DNA of 5,265 nt from Phycisphaerales bacterium (lineage in GTDB: Bacteria > Planctomycetota > Phycisphaerae > Phycisphaerales > UBA1924), in the NCBI GenBank assembly GCA_030680655.1, contig JAUXUZ010000460.1, positions 1-5,265 on the forward strand. Reading direction: 5' to 3'. The translations under genes were made by a program, and so were the position numbers. The notes beneath the pieces were generated by a model. It ran no database searches. It was given only the letters and a program-made list of their open reading frames with translations, and was not told the origin of the DNA. Positions 1 to 5,142 of the stretch are shown one piece after another; within the stretch, counting starts at the first letter, position 1; every line of letters starts with the position of its first letter.

Positions 1-1426
1 GCAGGTTGTTGAAGTCGTGGGCCACGCCCCCGGCGAGTCTGCCGACGGCCTCGAGGCGCTGGGCGTGGACCAGCTGGTCCTCGAGGTGGCGGCGCTGGGT
101 GACATCGGTAACGGCGACGACTGCGCCGTTGGGCACGCCGACTGAGCCGGGCGCCTTGGACCCTTCGGCACTTTGAACCGGCGCGACGCGGATCTCCAGC
201 CAGCGCTCACCGGCGCGGCTGGTTTGTCCCGTCCCGTTGTCAGCCGGCGGCACGCGGCACTCGCTCGCGTGCCCGGCGCGGGCGCCGCTGAGCACGCCCC
301 ACACGCCCGACGAAGCGGCCCACCAGTCTTCCTTCTCCGCGCCCAGCGTTCTGCCTGCCCATTCGACGAAGTCCGCGCCGACTGCGCTGCCGGCATCGGC
401 GCCCACGGCTTTCCATCGGTGGTTCACCGCCAGCACCCCGCCGCGCTCGTCCAGAAGCGCAATCGCGATGGGGAGCGCCTCGAGGATCGAGCCGCGCTGG
501 GCGGCTGAGGCGGCCTCGCGCGTGATGCTCAGGGCGAGGTCTTCCTGCAACGACGAACGCTTCTCGTCGGCGACATCCAGTGCCCGGGCGGTTGACCAGA
601 CGGTCGCTACGCCCAGGGCGATCATGACCCACACCAGCAGGGCGATGCCGAAGGGCGCGTCGTACCACTGCGATCGCTCGCCGCGCAGGCAGAGCCAGCC
701 GATGAGCGGCGCCAAGAGGAAGAAGAACCCCAGCAGCCGTCGAGCGAGCTTGCCGCCGGGTCCGTCGCTGCCGATCAGGCGGGCGAGACCCTGGTGCGGC
801 CTCGAGAGCAGCAGCGCCGCGCCGATCAGCGTGAGGGCGCTGGCCGTGTGGAGCGCCATCGACGGGTAGATCGCGGTGCGGTAGAGCGAGCGGACCCCGT
901 AGAAATACCCAAGGAGCGCCAGCAGGCCGATGAGCACGGCCGTGAGAGCGATGCTGGATTCGGTTGAGCGGAGGACGCCGGGACGCCGGGGTGGCCAGGC
1001 CGTCAAGACGAGGCCGATGCCGCCGCAGGAGAGCGCCGTGCCGGCACCCACCGTCATGCGCACCAGCCCCTCCGGGTAGCGGTCGCCGATGAGCATGCGG
1101 TCCAGAGCGGTGCCCTCCTCAAGCCCGAGCGCGTATTCGGCGAGCGTGAGGAGACCGACCGTCGCACAGACGGCGCCGCAGGCGACGCGGACCCAGTTGA
1201 TGCGTTGGTGCCCCGGGCCGGCCAGCAGACCCGCGCCGCACAGCGCGATGCACAGGGCGGTGTTCGCTTTCATCGCCGCCAGACCGGGCGCGATGCTCCG
1301 GAGCGAAGGGATGTCGGCCCACCACCCGATCAGGCCCGAAGCGCCGACCAGGAGCACCGCGACACCCGCCCAACGGGCGGCTTGCTCGCTGACAACTCTC
1401 CAGAATCGGTCCGCGGCCGTTGGCAC
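1..1426 (-). CDS. Membrane-bound PAS sensor histidine kinase, partial (C-terminus beyond the window)
   Basis: Two-component sensor kinase expected to autophosphorylate on histidine at the inner membrane; its signal and partner regulator are not visible. The first 475 codons are present. Residues 1-280 carry about eight hydrophobic segments (roughly 19-36, 53-70, 80-100, 124-142, 157-175, 191-207, 230-247, 258-278). They include MKANTALC (52-59) and MALHTASALTLIGAALLL (190-207), a paired pattern I recall from uncharacterised membrane sensor regions of PAS kinases. Residues about 305-445 look like one PAS domain (ILEALPIAIALLDERGGVLAVN at its start, ending VVAVTDVTQRR). The H-box follows: QRLEAVGRLAGGVAHDFNNL, with the phospho-acceptor at His470. 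This AHDFNN type is often found in hybrid kinases with a C-terminal receiver, but the ATPase domain and anything after it lie outside the window. The GTG start at 1426 is chosen because a perfect AGGAGG sits 5 bp upstream. The gene is divergent from nuoJK; any regulatory link to it is speculation. Confidence 0.93.
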   Translation of the reverse strand, partial: MPTAADRFWRVVSEQAARWAGVAVLLVGASGLIGWWADIPSLRSIAPGLAAMKANTALCIALCGAGLLAGPGHQRINWVRVACGAVCATVGLLTLAEYALGLEEGTALDRMLIGDRYPEGLVRMTVGAGTALSCGGIGLVLTAWPPRRPGVLRSTESSIALTAVLIGLLALLGYFYGVRSLYRTAIYPSMALHTASALTLIGAALLLSRPHQGLARLIGSDGPGGKLARRLLGFFFLLAPLIGWLCLRGERSQWYDAPFGIALLVWVMIALGVATVWSTARALDVADEKRSSLQEDLALSITREAASAAQRGSILEALPIAIALLDERGGVLAVNHRWKAVGADAGSAVGADFVEWAGRTLGAEKEDWWAASSGVWGVLSGARAGHASECRVPPADNGTGQTSRAGERWLEIRVAPVQSAEGSKAPGSVGVPNGAVVAVTDVTQRRHLEDQLVHAQRLEAVGRLAGGVAHDFNNL

Positions 1427-1431
1427 TGCTG

Positions 1432-1437
1432 CCTCCT
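1432..1437 (-). promoter_or_regulatory. Ribosome binding site of the histidine kinase
   Basis: On the minus strand a perfect AGGAGG lies 5 bp before the GTG codon at 1426-1424. It decides the start in a reading frame with no better-placed ATG. Confidence 0.8.
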
Positions 1438-1458
1438 GCGTCTCACCTTGGGCTGATC

Positions 1459-1488
1459 AGTTTACACGACGGCGGGCGGTGTGCACAA
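1459..1488 (-). promoter_or_regulatory. Possible sigma70-like promoter for the histidine kinase
   Basis: On the minus strand, TTGTGC (1488-1483) and TAAACT (1464-1459) are separated by 18 bp. They match the consensus hexamers at 3 of 6 and 4 of 6 positions, and the -10 box lies about 30 bp upstream of the start codon. It overlaps the one slightly AT-richer spot in an otherwise very GC-rich gap. This is a weak match by eye; planctomycete promoters often diverge from the E. coli consensus. Confidence 0.25.
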
Positions 1489-1565
1489 GAGCCCGGGAGG
1501 GGAGCGCCGGCGGGGGCTTTGGGCCGCTATCCTCGGTCGCCGCGTGCCATCGAACCGTGACGCCT

Positions 1566-1570
1566 GGAGG
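1566..1570 (+). promoter_or_regulatory. Ribosome binding site deciding the TTG start of nuoJ
   Basis: GGAGG lies 6 bp upstream of a TTG at 1577-1579 that is in frame with nuoJ. The more upstream in-frame GTG at 1481 would add 32 residues rich in Arg, Gly and Ser that have no place in a NuoJ protein, so the TTG is preferred. Confidence 0.75.
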
Positions 1571-1576
1571 TCGCCC

Positions 1577-2572
1577 TTGCCCGAGACTGCGCTGATCAGC
1601 CCTGCCCTGCTGTACGTTGCCTGTGCGCTGGGGGCGCTGGGCGTGGTGCTGGCGATGCCCCGCAGGCAGGCGGCGGCGTACGTCATCGGCGCGGCGGTGG
1701 CGGCGGGCGGCTTTGCGCTGGCGATGGTGGGCCTGGCCAAGGGGGCGGGCGGCGAGGGTTTGCCGGGCCCGCTGTTCTACGTGTTCGCGCTGGTGGGGCT
1801 CGGCGGGAGCCTCCGCGTGATCACGCACCCGCGCCCGATCTACTCGGCGCTCTACTTCATCTTGACGATCATCGCGTCGGCGGGGATGTACGTGCTGCTG
1901 GCGGCGGAGTTCATGGCCTTTGCACTGATCATCGTCTACGCGGGGGCGATCCTGATCACGTACATGTTCGTGATCATGCTGGCGAGTGAGGGGGCGACGG
2001 AGTCGGCGACGGAAGGGGCAACCGAGTACGACCGCGTCAGCCGCGAGCCGGTGGTGGCGACGCTGGCTGGCTTTGTGCTGCTGGCGGCGCTGAGCACGAT
2101 GCTCGTTGGCGGGGTGCGGCAGCTGCCGGCGCAGAACAGCGCCAGCGGCAGTGAGGTGATGCTGATGACCGGGCGGACGGAGTCTGCGCTGAAGGCGGCG
2201 GGGCTGATGAAGGAAGGGGAGAAGCTCGGCGCGATCGGCGAGCAGGGGAAGGACCTGTTCGAGAAGGGGTTTGTCAAGGTGGTGGGGGTTGACGGGGTTG
2301 CGCGCGATGTGCCCAGGGGCGCGTGGGCGGGGGCGCTGCGGCTGACCAACACCGAGAGCATCGGGTTCAACCTGATGGAGGCGAACCCGGGCGCGATCGA
2401 GATCGCGGGTGTGATCCTGCTGATGGCGATGCTGGGCGCGGTGATCCTGGCGCGCAAGAAGGTAGAGATGGACGACACGGCCAAGGCGCTGGCGTCCAGG
2501 CGTGCGGCCGACGATGACGAACTCGGGATTGACGGGCCGTTTGTTGCGCCCGCGGTTGGAGGCAACCAGTGA
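1577..2572 (+). CDS. nuoJ: NADH-quinone oxidoreductase subunit J (NuoJ), enlarged form
   Basis: Membrane subunit of complex I, which couples NADH oxidation and quinone reduction to proton export; NuoJ lies between the quinone-binding arm and the antiporter-like subunits. From the TTG start it has 331 residues, well above the 170-200 usual for bacterial NuoJ. Residues 65-136 are the recognisable core: LRVITHPRPIYSALYFILT (79-97), then AAEFMAFALIIVYAGAI (109-125), the conserved third-helix motif. A fourth helix follows at about 159-179, and the last at about 272-292 (EIAGVILLMAMLGAVILARK), typical of the NuoJ C-terminal helix. Three additions are clear: two extra hydrophobic segments before the core (about 8-26 and 34-53), a mostly hydrophilic stretch of about 90 residues (180-268) between the last two helices, and a charged tail (293-331). 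A triple GATE/SATE/GATE repeat lies at 139-150. The gene overlaps nuoK by 4 bp. No nuoI or nuoH is adjacent. Confidence 0.9.
   Translation: MPETALISPALLYVACALGALGVVLAMPRRQAAAYVIGAAVAAGGFALAMVGLAKGAGGEGLPGPLFYVFALVGLGGSLRVITHPRPIYSALYFILTIIASAGMYVLLAAEFMAFALIIVYAGAILITYMFVIMLASEGATESATEGATEYDRVSREPVVATLAGFVLLAALSTMLVGGVRQLPAQNSASGSEVMLMTGRTESALKAAGLMKEGEKLGAIGEQGKDLFEKGFVKVVGVDGVARDVPRGAWAGALRLTNTESIGFNLMEANPGAIEIAGVILLMAMLGAVILARKKVEMDDTAKALASRRAADDDELGIDGPFVAPAVGGNQ
1991..2026 (+). repeat. Three tandem 12-bp units inside nuoJ
   Basis: Three 12-bp units at 1991-2002, 2003-2014 and 2015-2026 encode GATE, SATE and GATE. The copies differ at several bases, so the repeat is old or kept at protein level. 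It lies in the loop between the third core helix and the next one. Confidence 0.7.
2558..2562 (+). promoter_or_regulatory. Ribosome binding site of nuoK, within the end of nuoJ
   Basis: GGAGG lies 6 bp before the GTG at 2569-2571. It sits inside the last codons of nuoJ, consistent with translational coupling through the GTGA overlap. Confidence 0.8.
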
Positions 2573-2910
2573 TCACGACCATCGCCGATGCTGTTGCACC
2601 ACTCTCGGGCGTGACGCTCTTCCACTACCTGTTCGTCGCGTGCGCGATGTTCGTGCTGGGGCTGGTGGGCTTCCTGACGCGCCGCAACCTGATCATCATG
2701 TTCCTGTGCACGGAGCTGATGTTCCAGGCGGCGGGGATCGCGCTGATCGCGTTCAGCCGGTTCCACATGAACCACACGGGCGAGACGTTTGTGATCTTCG
2801 TGCTGACGGTGGCGGCGGCGGAGGCCGCGCTGGCGCTTGCGCTGGTGGTGCTGCTGTTCCGCCGCAAGGAGACGCTCGACGCGAGCGCGTGGACGTCGAT
2901 GAAGGGGTGA
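2569..2910 (+). CDS. nuoK: NADH-quinone oxidoreductase subunit K (NuoK)
   Basis: Small three-helix membrane subunit of complex I, related to MrpC of cation/proton antiporters, and part of the proton path next to NuoJ and NuoN. It has 113 residues, slightly longer than the usual 100 because of about 13 extra N-terminal residues. Helices lie at about 18-36, 40-62 and 73-97. RRNLIIMFLCTELMFQ (38-53) carries Glu49, the counterpart of E. coli Glu36; FVLTVAAAEAALALALVVLLFRR (77-99 in one run of the last helix) carries Glu85, the counterpart of Glu72. Both proton-path glutamates are therefore present. The usual Asn after the first ELM motif is replaced (ELMFQAAG in place of ELMLNAVN), a variant I associate with planctomycete, verrucomicrobial and acidobacterial NuoK. 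The GTG start shares bases with the nuoJ stop (GTGA), and GGAGG lies 6 bp upstream. The gene is followed by a terminator-like hairpin instead of nuoL, so the transcript probably ends here. Confidence 0.95.
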   Translation: MITTIADAVAPLSGVTLFHYLFVACAMFVLGLVGFLTRRNLIIMFLCTELMFQAAGIALIAFSRFHMNHTGETFVIFVLTVAAAEAALALALVVLLFRRKETLDASAWTSMKG

Positions 2911-2913
2911 GTC

Positions 2914-3002
2914 GTCGCGAGTCGCCAGGAAAGAGCCCCGAAAGTCAAATGACCGGGGCCTTGCTGCTGTTTCGTTATCTCTCGCGACGAGAGACTCGCG
3001 AC
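2914..3002. repeat. Nested inverted repeats in the convergent intergenic region
   Basis: GTCGCGAGTC (2914-2923) is the exact reverse complement of GACTCGCGAC (2993-3002). TCGTCGCGAG (2912-2921) is also the reverse complement of CTCGCGACGA (2981-2990). Between them, TCTCTCG (2978-2984) and CGAGAGA (2988-2994) form a perfect 7-bp stem with a 3-base loop. The same GTCGCGAG core can therefore pair in several mutually exclusive ways around the central hairpin at 2935-2959. Function is unknown; transcription termination or mRNA 3'-end stabilisation is the simplest idea. Confidence 0.6.
2935..2980. terminator. Probable bidirectional terminator between nuoK and the PDZ gene
   Basis: GCCCCG (2935-2940) pairs with CGGGGC (2954-2959). 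An inner GTC/GAC stem (2944-2946 with 2951-2953) is separated from the outer stem by a 3-base bulge. On the plus strand it is followed by a loose T-rich tract (2961-2980), and on the minus strand by TCTTTCC. The U-tracts are weak for an intrinsic terminator, but the position 24 bp after the nuoK stop and 50 bp after the convergent gene's stop supports the role. Confidence 0.5.
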
Positions 3003-3009
3003 TGGCCCC

Positions 3010-4242
3010 TCAGGGCTTGTCGGCCTTCTGGTCGGGCTGCCGGTTGGGGTCCATCAGTTCGGCGGGGGCTTCGTTGTCGCCCGGCTTGATCGGGAGCTTG
3101 GCCGCCTTGCGCCGGGTGATCTCGGCGTCGATGCGCCCGATCTGATTGCGGATCTGCTCGTCGAGCATGACAAACTGCTGGCGCTGGGCGCGGTCAAGAC
3201 GCGGCTGGTCGGCCATCTGCAGGTAGATCATGCGCAGCTGGATCAGCTGCATGCGCTCGGCGGCGAGCTCGCCGTCGCTCTGCTTGGAGGGCTCCTGCTG
3301 AACGTTGATGCCGCCGACGGGCATCGGGGCGCGCCCGCCGCCGTTGAAGGCGCGGGCGAAGCCGATGCCGCCCTTGGAGCGCTCCTGCCAGCCGCCGCTG
3401 AGCGCCGCGTCGGCGCGGTCAAGGAACCGCTCCTGATCGGGCGATGCGCCGACGGTGACCGAGGGGGTGTCGCCGGTAGCGGCGCGGGCACGGTTGGCGG
3501 CGTCGATGATGTCAACGGCCTCGGCCTGCCCTCCACCCCAGGCCGCGTCGCGCCGGGGGCGCAGGGCCGTGGTGTCGATCGGTTCGGGTTCGGCGTGCCC
3601 GGTGTTGCGCTTGAGGCGCTGGCGCCAGGCGGCCTGGAACTCGCTCTCGTCGATCGCGGGGGCGCTCTGGATGAAGGCCGGGTTCGGCGCGGGGAAGGCG
3701 TCGTTGAGGTCTTTGAAATCACCGAACTTGACGATGAGCTTCACGGGCTGGCCGTTGCGCTGCACGACGACTGGCACCTCGTCGCCCGGGTCGTGCGAGA
3801 CCACCAGTGCGCGCACGGTCGATGAACGCCGGTCGTTGGAGATGCGTGAGGTGATGGGCTCGCCGTCGATCTGGGTGATGATGTCGCCCGCCTTGAGCGT
3901 CGCGGCGGAGGGGAATCCCTTCTTGACGTTGGCGATCTCGGCGACATCGATCGCGCCGGTGAACTCGACGCCCAGCGCCCCGTGGGGGATGTCTTTGAAA
4001 TGCCTCAGCCCGGCGCGTTCAAGGCGCGTGCGTTGCTCGGCGGTGAGGGTGGGGTCTTTGAGGGCCGCTTCGATCTGCGCGAGGGTGAAGTCGTTGGTGG
4101 TGAGCTCGTCGGTGGCCGTTTCGCGGGCCTTGAAGTCGCTCGAACCGAGGTCGGCGACGACGTCCTTGATCGGGCGCGGCTCGCCCGCCGCGGCGGCGAG
4201 GGCAACGCTGATGCAGACGGCATGGACCAGCAGGGGAACCAT
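3010..4242 (-). CDS. Secreted PDZ-domain protein with HEAT-like N-terminal repeat, function unknown
   Basis: A 410-residue protein, probably exported. Residues 1-20 form a short signal peptide: a hydrophobic stretch ending VALAAAAG, with likely cleavage near residue 19 or 20. Residues about 24-80 (VVADLGSSDFKARETATDEL, then helices with DPTLTAEQRTRLERA) resemble the short HEAT-like repeat common in planctomycete secreted proteins. Residues about 87-177 are a PDZ domain: GALGVEF (88-94) as the peptide-binding loop region, LKAGDIITQIDGEPI (116-130), then PGDEVPVVVQRNGQPVKLIVKFG (152-174 region). No serine or metalloprotease domain is present, so it is not an HtrA, RseP or Ctp peptidase; a binding or scaffold role is inferred. 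Residues 180-320 are low complexity, rich in Ala, Gly and Pro, and 325-380 form a charged helical, possibly coiled-coil region. The ATG at 4242 is the only in-frame start that keeps the signal peptide, yet no Shine-Dalgarno sequence precedes it. Confidence 0.75.
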   Translation of the reverse strand: MVPLLVHAVCISVALAAAAGEPRPIKDVVADLGSSDFKARETATDELTTNDFTLAQIEAALKDPTLTAEQRTRLERAGLRHFKDIPHGALGVEFTGAIDVAEIANVKKGFPSAATLKAGDIITQIDGEPITSRISNDRRSSTVRALVVSHDPGDEVPVVVQRNGQPVKLIVKFGDFKDLNDAFPAPNPAFIQSAPAIDESEFQAAWRQRLKRNTGHAEPEPIDTTALRPRRDAAWGGGQAEAVDIIDAANRARAATGDTPSVTVGASPDQERFLDRADAALSGGWQERSKGGIGFARAFNGGGRAPMPVGGINVQQEPSKQSDGELAAERMQLIQLRMIYLQMADQPRLDRAQRQQFVMLDEQIRNQIGRIDAEITRRKAAKLPIKPGDNEAPAELMDPNRQPDQKADKP

Positions 4243-4349
4243 CGCCGGGTATGGTAACCGCGGGGCGCGGATTGGGGGCGCAGAAATGGCTGGGACCCTT
4301 AGGGATGCCTGAGGCTGCGAGTAGATAGGTCTTATGGGACCCGTGGGGC

Positions 4350-4949
4350 CTACAGCGTGTGGCGTTGTGGGTCGGGGTGGTGCTCTTCTGCCAGCTTGGC
4401 GAACATGACGTGGTCGCGCCAGTCGCCCATGATGTGGAGCATCTTGAGGGCGTACCCCTCGCGGCGGAAGCCGAGGCGCTGGGCGAGGCGGAGCGAGCGT
4501 TCGTTCTCGGGGCGCACGTTGGCCTGCACGCGGTGGAGGGCGAGTCCGGTGGGGGGCGCGGCGAAAGCGAAGTCGAGCACGGCGGTGCAGATCTCGGTGG
4601 CGTACCCCTGGCCCTCGCAGTCGGAGCGGATGCCCCAGCCCATGTCGGCGTTCTGGAAGACGCCGCGGGTGATGTTGTTGAGGGCAGCGCCGCCGATCAT
4701 GAGGCCCGCGCGGGGCTGGTTGCCGGCGAGGAAGGCCTGGAAGCGGTAGCCGGTCTGCGCTTCGAGGGCGCTGGTGGTTTTGTGCAGGGCCTGGTCGAAG
4801 CGCTGGTTGAGGGTCGTGCCGGGCTCGATGACCATGCCGGAGCGGACGAAGGCGTCTTCGGCGGCGAGCATCATCTCGGTCCAGGCGGCGCGGTCAGCGG
4901 CGACGAGGGGGCGGAGGATGAGGCGGGGTGTGCGGAGTTCGATGCCCAT
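4350..4949 (-). CDS. GNAT-family N-acetyltransferase, RimJ/RimL type
   Basis: A 199-residue cytoplasmic acetyltransferase expected to transfer acetyl from acetyl-CoA to an amine, in this subfamily often a protein N-terminus. It opens with the classical first strand RTPRLILRPL (6-15). LNNITRGVFQNADMGWGI (90-107) matches the RimJ core strands. The acetyl-CoA pyrophosphate loop is EGQGYATE (112-119), and HRVQANVRPENERSLRLAQR (139-158) followed by LGFRREGYA is the typical second cofactor motif with the conserved Asn-x-x-Ser. GDWRDHVMFAKL (175-186) is the usual closing strand. Length is normal for the family. The substrate cannot be read from sequence: ribosomal protein, other protein and small-molecule amines are all possible, so no gene symbol is given. 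The ATG at 4949 is needed for the first strand, but no Shine-Dalgarno sequence is visible; the composite repeat starts 8 bp upstream. It may be co-transcribed with gnd. Confidence 0.9.
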   Translation of the reverse strand: MGIELRTPRLILRPLVAADRAAWTEMMLAAEDAFVRSGMVIEPGTTLNQRFDQALHKTTSALEAQTGYRFQAFLAGNQPRAGLMIGGAALNNITRGVFQNADMGWGIRSDCEGQGYATEICTAVLDFAFAAPPTGLALHRVQANVRPENERSLRLAQRLGFRREGYALKMLHIMGDWRDHVMFAKLAEEHHPDPQRHTL

Positions 4950-4957
4950 ACGGGATT

Positions 4958-5136
4958 AACACGGAGTACACGGAGGGCACGGAGGAAGACAGATGCGTTC
5001 TTTACGACGAAGGTACCGAACGTAGCGAAGTGCGGAAGAGCAGACCTAAGGCCTCTGAATTTGACCTTCGATTCCTTCGGTACCTTCGTTGTGAACTGTC
5101 TTTGTCTACCTCCGGGCACTCCGTGTGCTCCGTGTT
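4958..5136. repeat. Composite near-palindromic element made of 9-bp tandem repeats
   Basis: This 179-bp element fills the gap between gnd and the acetyltransferase gene. Its outer arms are three 9-bp units each: ACACGGAGT, ACACGGAGG, GCACGGAGG on the plus strand at 4959-4985, and ACACGGAGC, ACACGGAGT, GCCCGGAGG on the minus strand at 5135-5109; 24 of 27 positions are complementary. The inner arms are a perfect 14-bp inverted repeat, ACGAAGGTACCGAA (5007-5020) against its complement (5076-5089), within a second 9-bp-period family of the CGAAGG type. Further short matches are AGACA (4987-4991) with TGTCT (5103-5107) and CGAAG (5026-5030) with CTTCG (5066-5070). The centre (5041-5057) has a small CAGA/TCTG stem. 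As RNA or single-stranded DNA it could fold into one long hairpin. Similar ACACGGAG strings are, from memory, scattered through many planctomycete and environmental genomes; whether that holds here cannot be told from one copy. Confidence 0.85.
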
Positions 5137-5142
5137 TCAAAG

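Noticed and set aside
237..869. Open frame on the plus strand opposite the histidine kinase
   Set aside because: It is antisense to a well-supported kinase frame, has no ribosome binding site, and its product is an Arg-, Ser- and Ala-rich string typical of high-GC shadow frames.
1528..1533. TATCCT as a -10 box for nuoJ
   Set aside because: There is no recognisable -35 hexamer at a proper distance, so the nuoJK promoter cannot be placed by eye.
1452..1599. Two copies of the palindrome CTGATCAG (1453-1460 and 1592-1599) as an operator pair
   Set aside because: The second copy lies within nuoJ codons and the palindrome is only 8 bp; chance is a sufficient explanation.
1936..2775. A 279-residue minus-strand open frame across nuoJ and nuoK
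   Set aside because: It covers two genes with clear family motifs and codes for a Ser-, Pro- and Ala-rich product without recognisable domains.
3455..4312. A 285-residue plus-strand open frame opposite the PDZ gene
   Set aside because: It is longer than many real genes but lies antisense to a gene with signal peptide and PDZ motifs; its composition is that of a shadow frame.
4291..4342. Two copies of TGGGACCC (4291-4298 and 4335-4342) between the PDZ gene and the acetyltransferase
   Set aside because: Eight-base matches in a G-rich gap of 107 bp; no convincing stem followed by a T-run, so neither a terminator nor an operator can be claimed.
4959..5135. CRISPR array
   Set aside because: The 9-bp units are adjacent with no unique spacers and are arranged as inverted arms, unlike CRISPR repeats of about 23-47 bp separated by spacers.
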